DNA of 64,000 bases from Pseudomonas lijiangensis. Lineage in GTDB: Bacteria > Pseudomonadota > Gammaproteobacteria > Pseudomonadales > Pseudomonadaceae. Under the pieces are notes generated by a model that did not search any database, was not told the origin of the DNA, and saw only the letters and a list, made by a program, of their open reading frames with translations. Positions 1 through 11,300 of this stretch are shown here, one piece after another. A program made the translations under genes and the position numbers. Positions within the stretch are counted from its first letter, which is position 1. The number at the start of each line of letters is the position of its first letter. The DNA is taken from contig NZ_CP076668.1 of the NCBI RefSeq assembly GCF_018968705.1, forward strand, positions 1,736,001-1,800,000, written 5' to 3'.

Positions 1-1599
1 ATGGGCAACGCCCTGCACGCGATGTTCGACAGCACCGCACTGTTGTTGCAATGGTGGTTTTCCCGGTTGAGCGTAACCAACGTTGAAGCGCGTAGCGCCG
101 ATACCCGTTTTCTCTGGGGTATGGGGACGCAGTTGTTGATGACATTGCTTCCGGGGCGGCTGGGCATGCTGCTTGGAGCGTGGCAGAGCGTCAGTCTGCT
201 GGAAAGCTCGATCAGGGATGTCAGGAAAATGGAGTGGAGCCAGGCCGCTGCGGAGTTGCTGTCGGCGATAGGTTCACTGATTCTTGTCCGGCAGACCCGA
301 GAGGAAGAAGTGGTTCTGACCGAGTCAGAATCCCCTACGGGAGCCGTCGCTGACGTCAAGCTTGAATCCAGGGCTGTACCTGCACCGGAATGGGCGATCG
401 AAACGCAGATCTTCACGTGGGGCAACAAAAGCCTGACACCGGAGTTGTGGGCGCGATTACGTACGTTGCAGGCCACTGATGTGGCGCTGAGCAGTATGGT
501 CAAGGACCCGATTTTGAACAATTACCGGGACACGGCCAGCGGCAATACCTATATCGTGCTGTCGGGAGCGGTCTTTCATATCGAAAAGGATGCCAACGGC
601 TGGCGTATTGTCGGTGGGCCCAGGGTCAGCCTGCATGCCGACGGCTGGCGGCTGGACCTGAAGCTGGGACTCAGTGGCGGCGGTGGTACCGTGTCGTACT
701 TGAGAAGCAGTGTCGTCGAAATGAGCGCCGATGACCTCATTGTGTATCAGTCCAGCAGCATGGCCGAGATACGCCGTTTATGGCCCGAGCGTGCTGAAAA
801 GATTCGTGAGGCCCATACCCTTGCCCGTGAATACCTGGAAAACTGCATTGATAACCTGCAGAACCGCAATCCCGATGGAACCGCTGCGCTCACTGGTGTC
901 CGGACCATCCTGGCAGATTTCTTCGATGCGCCCGTCGTTTCCGTTCAGCTTCACGAGATGGTCCTGAGTGCGGTCAGAAAACTCTACAGTGCGCTCACGG
1001 ACGCCACGTTCTCGCCGTTCAACTCTGAGCGTTACGTGATAGGGCAGCGCAAGTCGATCATGGAGGATATTTCAGCCTTCGTTTATCCCAGAGATCCGAA
1101 AAAACGCCTCTATATGACCGAACGATTCTTCAGGGATCCTCCCGTGTCTCTCAGGGCCAGTGTGGTTCAGGCGAATACGTTTCATCCGGGCATTCATTCC
1201 CGGGCGGCGGTCATGCTCCACGAACTGACGCACCTGTTCTGCGGAGCCGAAGACATCACTTATCTCGATGCCACGATGCCCTTTACCGACCTGCTGGCAA
1301 GCACGTCGTCTTATTACAGTGGGGTCAAGAACGACATTATTCGTCATCAGCATGGCCTGTCCTACCGCACGCCACGCAATGAGTTGTTCCGCATCCAGCG
1401 CGATGACGGTAACTGGTATGACGTTTCCGACAAGGCAGCCAGGAAACTGATTTTCAAGGTCACGGGTGTAAGCAAGCTGGAGAAAGCGCGTGAGCTCTTC
1501 TACGTCGATGTACACAAGCGAGCGAAGATCATTCTTGGGAATGCCGACTCATTGGCCCTGCTGGTAACGTTGCTGGGGCGCGAAGCGATGGTTGGATAG
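1..1599 (+). CDS. Giant toxin-like protein, C-terminal part (5' end outside window)
   Basis: The 532 visible residues align from the first codon with the C-terminal third of the two full-length paralogues downstream. The opening GNAL matches their GNALQLL/GNALEYL segment at about residue 1210, so the ATG at base 1 is an internal Met and the gene starts before the window. A hydrophobic LLPGRLGMLLGAWQS segment (about 45-65) is shared by all three copies. Near the C-terminus is HELTH (407-411) followed by GAED-ITY, with Asp418 seven residues after the second His and Tyr421 three further on. This spacing resembles the HExxH + GTxD + Tyr layout of aspzincin (M35-like) zinc peptidases. I infer a metalloprotease or dermonecrotic-toxin-like C-terminal domain; the family is otherwise not recognised with certainty. 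No signal peptide can be judged. Confidence 0.8.
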   Translation: MGNALHAMFDSTALLLQWWFSRLSVTNVEARSADTRFLWGMGTQLLMTLLPGRLGMLLGAWQSVSLLESSIRDVRKMEWSQAAAELLSAIGSLILVRQTREEEVVLTESESPTGAVADVKLESRAVPAPEWAIETQIFTWGNKSLTPELWARLRTLQATDVALSSMVKDPILNNYRDTASGNTYIVLSGAVFHIEKDANGWRIVGGPRVSLHADGWRLDLKLGLSGGGGTVSYLRSSVVEMSADDLIVYQSSSMAEIRRLWPERAEKIREAHTLAREYLENCIDNLQNRNPDGTAALTGVRTILADFFDAPVVSVQLHEMVLSAVRKLYSALTDATFSPFNSERYVIGQRKSIMEDISAFVYPRDPKKRLYMTERFFRDPPVSLRASVVQANTFHPGIHSRAAVMLHELTHLFCGAEDITYLDATMPFTDLLASTSSYYSGVKNDIIRHQHGLSYRTPRNELFRIQRDDGNWYDVSDKAARKLIFKVTGVSKLEKARELFYVDVHKRAKIILGNADSLALLVTLLGREAMVG

Positions 1600-1723
1600 T
1601 CCCGAGATACGTTATCGACGTTTTGACCCGTCGCGAGCGAACTTCTTCCCACGAGTGTTTGGGGAGGAGTGCTCGCGAGGGCCCCAGGTCTTGATACCGT
1701 GCCGGTATCCACAAGGCTTGCAT

Positions 1724-1936
1724 TCAGGGAATACGAGTCATCTTCACGCCTGACTGGATCACCTCAAAATCTTCCCCGCCCAAATGGCTGACCCTGTCGC
1801 CGATAGCCAGGCGATACGTTTTGACAGGCTCCTTGCCGTCAGCCTCATCAGGCTGTGATTCCTGGAATTCATGCACCGGATAGATACGACCATCCGCATC
1901 TCTTGCATGAAACTGTCCGACGAGAACTGAAGCCAT
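1724..1936 (-). CDS. Small conserved protein of unknown function (70 aa)
   Basis: This 70-residue ORF has coherent protein character: an acidic, hydrophilic middle and a C-terminal GDRVSHLGGEDFEVIQ stretch ending VKMTRIP, which looks like a small beta-barrel. The start is ATG at 1936, preceded by an AGAGG-type ribosome site about 11 bases upstream. It is convergent with the toxin-like fragment and divergent from the next giant gene. I do not recognise a family. It could be a small nucleic-acid-binding or house-keeping peptide; no function can be claimed. Confidence 0.55.
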   Translation of the reverse strand: MASVLVGQFHARDADGRIYPVHEFQESQPDEADGKEPVKTYRLAIGDRVSHLGGEDFEVIQSGVKMTRIP

Positions 1937-2351
1937 TTACTTTGTAACCTCTGAAAAACCACTGATTTTGCATGTCATTCACATGACCGGTGCATTCTGC
2001 ATCCGTCATGTAGCGTTGTAGACCTTCGTTTGGAGAGTGAGTTTGCCGTTCGCGAAAAAATAGTCATGAGCCTGATGCCGGTCAGTCAAGAGGCTGATTT
2101 CAAAAGTCAGATCGATTGACTCACAATCCGTGGGAGGGGCCTTGGCCGCGACAGCAATGTTTCAGGTGCTGAATCGCTGAATATGTGTTGCTGCCTGTAA
2201 GCTGGTCGTCGCGGCCAAGGCCCCTCCCACAGGTGTTTTTTGAATTGCCATATGTACAGCAGTCGCTGATCAGCCTCTCTATAAGCTCGTTTTCCTTTAT
2301 CCCCCTTGCAACCCTTTGAAGCGGGGAAACGTGACATAAGGAGAATGGCTT
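1937..2351. other. Intergenic region with divergent promoters and one palindromic repeat
   Basis: About 415 bases without a gene. It carries the upstream region of the 70-aa gene (minus strand), the palindromic repeat at 2130-2230, and the leader of the next giant gene with a strong AAGGAG at 2338-2343, eight bases before its ATG. Nothing else is evident. Confidence 0.6.
2130..2230. repeat. Palindromic intergenic repeat, family A, copy 1
   Basis: The left arm at 2130-2152 (GTGGGAGGGGCCTTGGCCGC and three more bases) and the right arm at 2208-2230 are perfect reverse complements of 23 bases flanking a 55-base core. A second copy of the same arms lies at 23898-23987. This is the REP/BIME-like layout common in Pseudomonas intergenic DNA. 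Confidence 0.9.
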
Positions 2352-5300
2352 ATGCCTGCATCAACAGCTCCGTATTTCTATAGCGATTCGCTTAAACGCC
2401 GATTCACCCAGAGCCTGACTGAGGCCATCAGTGACAGCCGGATCACTATTCGCGAATGCGAGTGGCTCAAGCGTCTGGCCGAGATATCCAACAACATTCT
2501 GGAGGCTTCGCCCCACCCACGGGTCGACAGGTTGATCATGGAAGACGGTGCGCCGATTCATGCGGAACTGGCCTCTGCGTTATTGATCAGTGACCCGACC
2601 CGCACCGATGCACCTGTATTTCTGAGCACCCTGCTTTTTGGGATCGAGCGGTTCGAGACTCGACAGGCATTGCTCGACCTGCTGAACGAACGTTATGCCC
2701 ACAGTGCGAGTCAACCGCTTCGACTGGATGCTGAACTGATCGAGGGCCCTTTGTTCGAGCGCCAGATGGAGCTGATTCTTCAGCAGCAGATGGAGCACCT
2801 GAATGCCTTGTCCGATTGCCTGCATCAGTTGCCTTCCCTGCAGACGGTATTGGCGCAGGCACTGCAGGAGAACCTGCGCGAGCAACTGCCTCAATCGCCC
2901 ATCAACGTGTTTCGCGACATGTCGCAGACTCTCAGTGACCCGGCTCAAACTCCCCATGGGGCTGTGGCGCCCGGTGTCCTTTATGCGCAGTATCTGTCCA
3001 GCACCGTACTGGATGAGTATGACGCCCAGTCCACGTCCTCCAAGTCGGCGCAGCGTTTTCTCGGAGCCTATGGTCAGGTGCTTTCCGAGGATCAGGCACT
3101 GCCCTACGTTCAGTCCATTACCCGAACCGTGCAAGAGCTATCCGCCAGCTATGAAAGATCCCTTGTCGATTACTGGGAGCAGGAGCTCGAGTGCGGGCTG
3201 ACGATGACGGTATTTGCCGGGTATGCGCTGGCCGAGTCATTTCGTCAGAAGCTGTTGTCGTCCAGGGAAGAAGGGGGGCTGACCTCGTTCGAGTTCCGTC
3301 GTTTGCGATCTCTTCTGCCATCGCCCAGCGCCACTCCCGGCAAGGATTGGGTTCATGTACACAGGATTTCGGTCAGTATTGAAGGGCAAGGACCGGTCAA
3401 GATTCTGGGCGTACTGCTGATCCAGTTCGCGACAGGCTCGTTACCGGGTTTCTACATGTTTTCTATGGTGGAGGGCTTTCGCCGTTTTGCTGATGAGCAG
3501 GCGGTGGCCACGCATTTCGGAACCGAGGCAGGGCGTCTCGAACTGTTGCGTTATTCCTCCTTGAACGACCATGGGGTGCTGGGTGCTTCTGGTCGTGTAC
3601 AGATACAAATGAGCCTGATCGAGCACTCATTGTTCAGTGAGCATGCCGGATCTGTCATCGCCCTGCAGAAGAGAAATCTGGAGTACGTGCTGGGGTTGCC
3701 TTCTGTTTCCCATCGTCTGGCGACTGTTCGGATCGACGATGCGCTGGATATTCGGGGGCTGCTGGATAGTCGGCTGTATGGGCTTCATGACTCCGGACGA
3801 TGGCGCTCGGGTGTTTTTCTCCCTGAGTATTCGTTGAGTCTGGAGCAGGTTCCGAAGAGCCTGTTCGCTGAAAAGAAATTCGAAAGTGACTTTCTGGCCT
3901 CCTGGGGCGAGCAACTGCATGAGATGGATGATGTGGTCCGGCTTTTGGGGCAGTTGTACGCGGGGGTTGCCAGTTGCATGCGCCATGCTCTGAACCGGTA
4001 TCTGGCAGTCATCGGCAATCACCTTCTCGATGCGCGCAGGCTTTGGGGGCATATTCCGGGCAAAGAAGCCAAAAGCCTTGTTTCTATGGCGTTTGAAGAG
4101 GTCGTCAAGGAAGGCTCGGGTATCTGGTCTGAAAGCTGGAAACTGAGCGATTCATCGGACCCGGCCCTGGCCAGTTCCATGAATCTGTTACCGCCCCGGT
4201 TGGCGGGGAAAATCGTTTCTCTGGTGCAGCGCGATTTTGCCCGCAGGTATGAGTTACAGCTCAAGAGTCTTTACCGCAAACCGGTGCGGCTGCTCGATAC
4301 CCGGATTTATCCAGACAGGCTGTCGGAGCTTGTTCGTGAGCAAACGCTACGCCTTGAACTGGAGATCGAGCGACGTCGCGGCACGATCGACGCGGATGCG
4401 CTGGACATGCTCCAACAGGTTCTGGACAGGCCTTTGCGTAGTTTGAGAGCCGTTTTTGGCAGCCAGCGTGTCGAGGCTTTTGCGCTGGCCCTCAAGCTTG
4501 ATGGCATAGCGCGCCACATTCCCCTGACCAATACCTTCGTGTTGTTTGATTCGACGCGCGATGCTCAATACCTCATGTGGTCCTTGCACATGGGGTTCAA
4601 GGTGCTTGAGCCCGGTCAGGATATCGATAGCCTCGTCAGCTCCTGGCTCGTTCGTCTTGACCATCGCAGTTATGTGCTGGACCTCTTGAATGAGTCGGAC
4701 AAGCCTGTGGTGCGTCAGTATTGCGAGGCCAATGAACTGCCGACTGTTCATCTTGAACTGACACGTATCGAGGAGCATTTCATTCGGTTTCTGGAAGATG
4801 CCGAAAACGGGCGTCAGCGGCAAGGGGACCTGCTTCAGTACGAGCGGGTGCGCACATGGAAACTCAAACCCGAACTGTTTCGCAATGCACTTGATCTGGC
4901 TGAGCATGATGACAGCAAGCGGCGGATAGTCGGACGCCTGGGCACCCGGTTGCAAATGATGCAAGGCGATGTGCTGCTTTCCAAGTGGATCAAAGCCGCC
5001 TCCATTGATGACCAGATAATGTTATTGGGGATATGGCAGCGCTTCTATGCAACCCACGACCGTAAAAAGGATTTTCTGTTCGAAATTCCTGATATTCACG
5101 AGTATGCACAACGCAAGTTGTCCGAAAGGCTGGAGGCAGATTTTCCGGGGCAGGACCTCACGCCTGAACAAGTGAGCGTTACCCTGACGCGTTACACCCC
5201 TGCACCAGTCGCACCGGGAGAGGTTCCACAGTCATTACCTGTCGCCACTACACGGGTCAGTGAAAGCCTCACCGACTTTGCCATTGACCGATTCTTTTCA

Positions 5301-7550
5301 GCCCAGGATGGTGTCGTGTCCATCTCGTTGAAAGAGGGCTTTCAGCCGGTTTCCTCACTGACGGCAGGGTACATTCGCCAGATGGTTCGCTCACTGGATA
5401 TCGCAGCAAACTACCGATTGATGGTGGCGCAGAAGCTCGATGAAAAGTCCGCGGATTACGCCGTCCGGGAAAACAACTACATCGATCAGGTACCGTCTTA
5501 TGAATTGTTGAAGGCTTTCCAGCTCAAGCTCATGGGGCTTATGACCATGGAAGGCTATGACGCCCTCGAAAGTGTCATGACCATGCCTGACGGTGTTGCG
5601 CGAGTACCTTTCAAGGGACGCGATATCACCATCAGCCCCTTGCAACTGTTACGTGCCGATACCGGTTGGGCGCCCGACAACGTCATGGGTGTCTATGTGA
5701 TTGCACCCGGTACGCCTCAGGAAGGTCCATGGGTGCTGTATTCGGTACTCGGCGGTGCATTGTCGATCAAGGAATATGCCAACAGGAATGCGCTGCTGGC
5801 CGATATCCGGACTTCCAGCAGTTTGCAGGATTTCATCCTGGGACGCCTTGATCCGGCAACTCGGCATGTTTATGCCAATGGCGGTTTTCTGGAGCCGCAT
5901 CTTTCGTTCAGTGTCGAGTCTTCCCTTGATGTTCCCTGGACACGTCCGGCGCCTGTGGATATCAGAACGACGCCTTACAAGGGGAATGCCCTGCAATTAC
6001 TGTTCAAGGGGACCCTGGAGACCTTCAAGCAGCTCATTGAGGATGACAGCGTTACCAATACAGAGAATGATCGGGCCGCTTCCAAATATCTATGGGGCCT
6101 GCTGGGCGAGCAGATCTTGTCGTTCCTGCCGGGCAGGCTGGGTGCGCTTGTGGGTGTCTGGCAAAGCCGGACCCTGTTTCAGGCTTCTATTCACGCTGTT
6201 GCAGACAAGCACTGGGGCAAGGCCGCCTCGGAGTTCACGGCGGCGCTGAGCATGGTGATATCTTCCCGGAAAAAATCCAAGGAGGAGTTTGCCGAACAGC
6301 TTGAAGAGCCTGAAGAGGTGCTGGCACCTGAAGACACGTCTTTCAGGTTTCGCTGGGGCAACAATGTTCTCTCGTCGCAGTTGCAAGGGCGGTTGCGCCA
6401 GCTTGAAGTCCGGGATGTGGCCTTGAACGAGTTGTACAAGGACAACCTGCTCAATACCTACCGCGACAAGCGTACCCAAAAAGAGTATGTCGCGATTCAA
6501 GGAAAGGTTTATCAGGTCCAGTTGAGTGAAAACAATTGGCGCATTGTCGGTAAGGATCAGCCGGGGCCAGGGATCAGGCTCAACATAAAACAGCAATGGG
6601 AACTGGACCTTGCAGGGCTCAAGGGCGGCGGCCCGGTCGTGAGCCGCTTTCAAAATAGAATGGTCAACCTGGATGTCGACAGGTATATGGTGATCGAGGC
6701 CAGGGGGATGTCTGAAATTCGCCAGGTATTCCGCGACCGGACGGAGTTGATCGCCGATGCCCACAACCAGGCCCGGAAATACCTGGAGAACGCCCTGGAT
6801 AATCTCAAGGGGCACTCGGAAAACCTTCATCCTCGATGTATGCAAATCCTCTCGGAGTTTTTCAGTTATTCACACCCCGATGCGCGTCTGATCGATTCTG
6901 TCAGAGACTCTCTCACCACCTTGTATGGTGCCCTGATGGACCCTTCGCTTTCGCCCCATGACTCGGATCGTTATGTCGTCGGGATCAACAGGCCTGCCCA
7001 TCATGACTCCACGGCATTTGTATTCGTTTACGATCCGATGAAGCGGATCTTCCTGACCGACAAGTTCTTTCGTCTGCCTTACTATCGCCTCAAGGTTTCA
7101 GCCATTCGTACGGGCGAGTTCAATATGGGGTCGCATCATCGTGGCACGATCCTGCTTCATGAGGTTTCCCATCTGTGCCTGAATACGGAAGACATTGCTT
7201 ATGTCGACTCTAATGCACCGTTCTATGATCTCATGGAGGACACGGCTGAGTTCAGGAAGCGTCTCAAGGACGAGGTGGTGGCTGCGCAGAGGGACACGTT
7301 GTCCTATTACACCGATCGCAGCAAACTGTTTGCACAACTGAACGACGGGACGTTCAAGGATCTGAAACATCGCGAGGGGGGCGCAAAGGCTGCGGTTTTA
7401 CGTATCACCGGCAAGAACAACCTGTCGCAAGCGCGGGATGTCTTTTATGCCGATCCTCGCGTGCGCAGTGAAATCATGTTGAATAATGCCGATTCACTGG
7501 CCTTGTTGACGTCCTTGCTCGGGCGGGTGAGTTTCCCTCATGTGTCTTGA
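2352..7550 (+). CDS. Giant toxin-like protein with C-terminal zinc-metalloprotease motif (1732 aa)
   Basis: Full-length paralogue of the gene ending at 13586; the two align from MPAST-APYFYSDSLKRRF to the C-terminus. The start ATG follows AAGGAG with 8-base spacing; an out-of-frame ATG seven bases earlier is not used. No signal peptide or long membrane segment is visible. The long N-terminal and central regions are helical and leucine-rich. About residue 1205 begins the GNALQLLF segment shared by all three copies, followed by the hydrophobic FLPGRLGALVGVWQS. The C-terminal domain has HEVSH (1603-1607), then NTED-IAY with Asp1614 and Tyr1617, the candidate zinc ligands and catalytic Glu1604. 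Family context (established only in outline): very large Pseudomonas proteins annotated as dermonecrotic-toxin/DUF6543-like. A secreted or injected toxin is an inference; the secretion route is not visible. Confidence 0.85.
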   Translation: MPASTAPYFYSDSLKRRFTQSLTEAISDSRITIRECEWLKRLAEISNNILEASPHPRVDRLIMEDGAPIHAELASALLISDPTRTDAPVFLSTLLFGIERFETRQALLDLLNERYAHSASQPLRLDAELIEGPLFERQMELILQQQMEHLNALSDCLHQLPSLQTVLAQALQENLREQLPQSPINVFRDMSQTLSDPAQTPHGAVAPGVLYAQYLSSTVLDEYDAQSTSSKSAQRFLGAYGQVLSEDQALPYVQSITRTVQELSASYERSLVDYWEQELECGLTMTVFAGYALAESFRQKLLSSREEGGLTSFEFRRLRSLLPSPSATPGKDWVHVHRISVSIEGQGPVKILGVLLIQFATGSLPGFYMFSMVEGFRRFADEQAVATHFGTEAGRLELLRYSSLNDHGVLGASGRVQIQMSLIEHSLFSEHAGSVIALQKRNLEYVLGLPSVSHRLATVRIDDALDIRGLLDSRLYGLHDSGRWRSGVFLPEYSLSLEQVPKSLFAEKKFESDFLASWGEQLHEMDDVVRLLGQLYAGVASCMRHALNRYLAVIGNHLLDARRLWGHIPGKEAKSLVSMAFEEVVKEGSGIWSESWKLSDSSDPALASSMNLLPPRLAGKIVSLVQRDFARRYELQLKSLYRKPVRLLDTRIYPDRLSELVREQTLRLELEIERRRGTIDADALDMLQQVLDRPLRSLRAVFGSQRVEAFALALKLDGIARHIPLTNTFVLFDSTRDAQYLMWSLHMGFKVLEPGQDIDSLVSSWLVRLDHRSYVLDLLNESDKPVVRQYCEANELPTVHLELTRIEEHFIRFLEDAENGRQRQGDLLQYERVRTWKLKPELFRNALDLAEHDDSKRRIVGRLGTRLQMMQGDVLLSKWIKAASIDDQIMLLGIWQRFYATHDRKKDFLFEIPDIHEYAQRKLSERLEADFPGQDLTPEQVSVTLTRYTPAPVAPGEVPQSLPVATTRVSESLTDFAIDRFFSAQDGVVSISLKEGFQPVSSLTAGYIRQMVRSLDIAANYRLMVAQKLDEKSADYAVRENNYIDQVPSYELLKAFQLKLMGLMTMEGYDALESVMTMPDGVARVPFKGRDITISPLQLLRADTGWAPDNVMGVYVIAPGTPQEGPWVLYSVLGGALSIKEYANRNALLADIRTSSSLQDFILGRLDPATRHVYANGGFLEPHLSFSVESSLDVPWTRPAPVDIRTTPYKGNALQLLFKGTLETFKQLIEDDSVTNTENDRAASKYLWGLLGEQILSFLPGRLGALVGVWQSRTLFQASIHAVADKHWGKAASEFTAALSMVISSRKKSKEEFAEQLEEPEEVLAPEDTSFRFRWGNNVLSSQLQGRLRQLEVRDVALNELYKDNLLNTYRDKRTQKEYVAIQGKVYQVQLSENNWRIVGKDQPGPGIRLNIKQQWELDLAGLKGGGPVVSRFQNRMVNLDVDRYMVIEARGMSEIRQVFRDRTELIADAHNQARKYLENALDNLKGHSENLHPRCMQILSEFFSYSHPDARLIDSVRDSLTTLYGALMDPSLSPHDSDRYVVGINRPAHHDSTAFVFVYDPMKRIFLTDKFFRLPYYRLKVSAIRTGEFNMGSHHRGTILLHEVSHLCLNTEDIAYVDSNAPFYDLMEDTAEFRKRLKDEVVAAQRDTLSYYTDRSKLFAQLNDGTFKDLKHREGGAKAAVLRITGKNNLSQARDVFYADPRVRSEIMLNNADSLALLTSLLGRVSFPHVS

Positions 7551-7700
7551 AGGCCCGGTCACTGTGCTGTCATGCATCTGCTGCTAAAGCACAGGGCTTT
7601 TCAGTTGTGGGGTAATGCGACATCACGCTAGTCACCACTTGCCCTGAACGCGACTTGGGCTATACCTCATGATTCCTTGAATCAGATGACGGATAGCCCC

Positions 7701-8264
7701 ATGAGCCAGATTCACTCCATCGCCGTATTGGTTGGCAGCCTGAGAAAAGACTCCATCAACCGCAAGATCGCGCTCGCATTGGCTGATCTGGCCCCTGACA
7801 CACTGAAGTTGAATATTGTCGAGATCGGTGACCTGCCGCTGTACAACGAAGACATTGATGGCGCTTCGGCTCCGCAGGCTTACACGAGATTTCGCGAGCA
7901 GCTTGCAGCCGCAGATGGCCTGTTGTTCGTTACCCCCGAATACAACCGCTCGGTGCCGGGCGCGCTGAAAAACGCCATCGATGTGGGCTCGCGTCCTTAT
8001 GGCAAAAGTGCTTTCAGTGGCAAGCCGGGCGCGGTGATCAGTGCGTCTCCCGGCGCGATCGGCGGCTTCGGTGCCAATCACCACTTGCGTCAGTCGCTGG
8101 TCTTTCTGGATGTGCCTTGCCTGCAGCAGCCCGAAGCCTATCTGGGCAATGCCGGCACCTTTTTCGACGAGGCCGGTACGCTGTCGGAGAAGACTCGCCC
8201 GTTCCTGCAAACCTTCATCAATGCCTACGCTGTGTGGGTCGAGAAAAACCGCAAGGCTGGCTGA
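7701..8264 (+). CDS. NADPH-dependent FMN reductase (ChrR/quinone-reductase family)
   Basis: A flavodoxin-fold oxidoreductase of 187 residues from the ATG at 7701. The N-terminal AVLVGSLRKDSINRKIA is the phosphate-binding loop that holds FMN, and TPEYNRSVPGALKNAID is the second FMN/subunit contact typical of the ChrR-YieF group. Members reduce quinones, chromate and other acceptors with NAD(P)H in the cytoplasm as homotetramers. In-frame starts also exist at 7686 (ATG) and 7677 (TTG). I chose 7701 because family members begin a few residues before the VGS loop; no strong ribosome site decides it. It sits between two giant toxin-like genes on the same strand with no visible functional link. Confidence 0.9.
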   Translation: MSQIHSIAVLVGSLRKDSINRKIALALADLAPDTLKLNIVEIGDLPLYNEDIDGASAPQAYTRFREQLAAADGLLFVTPEYNRSVPGALKNAIDVGSRPYGKSAFSGKPGAVISASPGAIGGFGANHHLRQSLVFLDVPCLQQPEAYLGNAGTFFDEAGTLSEKTRPFLQTFINAYAVWVEKNRKAG

Positions 8265-8399
8265 GGCGAGCGCAACGGTTGTTTATCCATTGCTTTATGT
8301 AACGCAGCCCATTCTGCTCCCTCAATAAGCTGTTTCCTTTTATTGGCCCACGCCAGGTTATCCGGCGTGGGCTGAGGCTTCATGAAAAGGAAATCGCAG

Positions 8400-11300
8400 A
8401 TGTCATCACCGCCGTATTTTTTCAGTGCATCACTCAAGGCGCGGTTCTCGCAAAGCATCCAAGAGGCAGTCAGCAGCTCTCGTATCAGCGCTGGCGAAGG
8501 CAGATGGCTGCAAAGTCTGGTTGACGATACCAACGACCTGAGCAGCCCAAGGCCTTCCCCGCGGGTCGACAGACTGGTGATGGATGACGGCTCCACGCCC
8601 AATGCCGAACTGGCGGGTGCGTTACTGCTGAGCAATCCCCGGGACCGAGAGGCCCCGGTGTTCCTGAGTACCCTGATATTCGGTATCGAGCGCTTCAAGA
8701 GCCGGGCTGCATTACTCGTCAGACTCAAGAAAAGGTTCGACGAGATCCGGGACATGTCCCTTGAGATCGAGGCGCAGTTGGTCAATGACCCGCTGTTCGA
8801 GGTACAGATGGAGTCCGTCGTCCAGCAACAGGTTCAGCATCTTGATCAACTGTCCGAGGGACTGCACCGACTTCCGTCCTTGCACACTGTGTTGGGGAAA
8901 GCCCTGGCTGTCAGGCTTTCACAGCTTCTGCCCGGCAACTCTCTTGATGTCTTCAATCACCCGGTACAAATCATCGAAGAGCGGTTGTCCGATGATGGCG
9001 CGTTGATAAGCAGGGTGGTGGGCTCCCAGACACTGGTTGAGGTCGCGGCCCATAAATATGGGGGTGAAGAGCCAGAAAGCGGGCTCACCCTGCGGTTTCT
9101 GGATGTGCAAGGCCGTATCCTGACGGCTATCCAGGCGCAGCCATACGTCCAGGCCCTCAATGAACTGAGCGCTATCGTTACCGACACTTACGAACAATTG
9201 CTGGATGATTACTGGAATCAGATCACCAGGGATGGCCGCACCATGCGCGACGTGGCGGCTCATGCTCTGGCCGAATCCCTGCGTCAGACCTTGTTGACCA
9301 GTATCGCGCAGGGTTCGCTGACGGAGCACGAATGCCGTCAGTTGCGAGCCCTGTTGCCGTACCCCGGTGTGCCTGCCGATCTGAAGTCGATGCTGGTCAG
9401 CAGGCTGTCTGTCGGCATTGGTGATCAGGAGCCCGTCAAGCTGGTCGGTGTCTTCCTGATCGAGTTTCGGGTCGATCAGTTGCCGGTGTCGTACCTGTTT
9501 TCATCGCAGCAAGGGTTCAGGCGTTTCACTGACAGGACGCAGGTCAGCGAGCATTTTTCCAGCGTTCAGGGGCGAGCCGAACTGCTGCGCTTTACCTCCC
9601 TGGACGACCATGCATTGCTTGGCATGCAAGGTGCGCTCAAGCTGCGGGTAGATGCATTCACTGTTTCATGGTTCCCGGAGTTCATCAGGTCGATCATCGC
9701 CTTGCAGAAGCGAAACGTTCGTTATGCGTTGAGCCTGCCAGCCATCGGTTATCAAAAGGCACCTGTGCGGATCGACGATGCGCTCGATGTGCGTGGTCTG
9801 CTGGATGCCCGGCTGTTGCGCCTGCGCGATTCGGGCCGCTGGCAGGCCGGGCAGACCGAGTTTGAAGCGCTCTGGGGGCGCCCGCTTTCAGCATCGGCTG
9901 TCGAACAGGGTGACCACGATTATCCTGCACTCAAAGCCTGGGCGGACAGAATGCTCGACCTGGATGCCCGAATGGAGCGTCTGGCGACGCTGCATGCCGG
10001 TGTCGAGGAATGCATGCATCGTGCGCTAGACCGCTATCTCGCCCTTATCGGTGGTGATCCTCTGGATGTCCGTGCTCTTTGGGTGATGAGGTCCGGTCCA
10101 GACAAACGGGCTATCCAGCTGCTTTCCCTGGCCCTTGAGAGAGTCAGCAAGAGCGGCCAGGCTCCCTTGCTCGATGGCACGGTGCTAAAGGGACAGGTCA
10201 CTGCTCTTGAGAGTCAGCCTGAACACCGATTACCGCTGGTGTTGCTTGAATCGATACTCAAATGGGTCCTGCACGATTTTGCAGAGCGCTACGATCGTCA
10301 GCAGCGAGACTTCTATTTACTGCCGATTCGCCGTGGCAATGCACAAGTAAACCCGGGAGTATGGGCGGCGCATTCCCGAGAGGATGCTTTGCGGCTGGAA
10401 CTGTCGCTGGAGCGGTATCTGGAAGTGTTTGATGCGAGCATCATCGATATGCTTCAACAAGTACTGGATTGGCCGCTTCCAGCCTTGCGCGAGGCATTGG
10501 GCGAAGACCGGGTCGAGGTCGCCATGTTGTCGCTGATTTGTGCTCCTGATCAGCCGCCGCTCCCGTTGGCCAATGCATTCGTTCTCTACAATGCCAGTCA
10601 ACCTGACCGTCATGTTCTGTGGACAATGCTGAACGGCCTGACGACCTTCAGCTCTCTTCAGGAACTGGAAGGCAATCTGCTGGGCTGCCTGACCCGTATG
10701 GACAGGATCGACAATGTTCTCGAACTTTTATCCGGTACGGACAGGCATCTGTTGCTTGAGCACCTTGGGCGCACTGAAACACTTGATATCAGTATCGTGC
10801 TGCGGGTGATTGATGGAAATCTGATCCGTGCCTTGCAGGAGGTTGAAAACCAGCGACAGCAACAAACCGTGGCTTTTATCTACAAACGAGCCTTGACCTG
10901 GAATCTGGCCCCCGATCTGTTTGACAAAGTGCTCGCGGTCACTGAACGCGACGACGGCAACCGTCAGGCAGTGAATGATCTGGGAGCGGCACTGCAGGTC
11001 ATGATCTACAAAGCCATCGCGCCCGTCTGGGTGACCGAAGCCTCGCTTGAGGATCTGGTCACGCTGATCAACATGGTGCAGCGCTTTTATATCTCCAGTA
11101 ATACCTACGATGATTTCCTGTTCGATGTTCCCGACATTCGTGACTATGCAAAGGAAAAACTGAGCGCCAGGCTCAAGGTTGATTTTCCGGGAGATGAGCT
11201 GGACCCCGACAAGTTGCTCGTAACCATGACCCACTATGTCGCTATGCCTGTTGCGACAGGCCAGACACCTCAGGGGTTGCCGGCGGCCACCCAGAAAATC

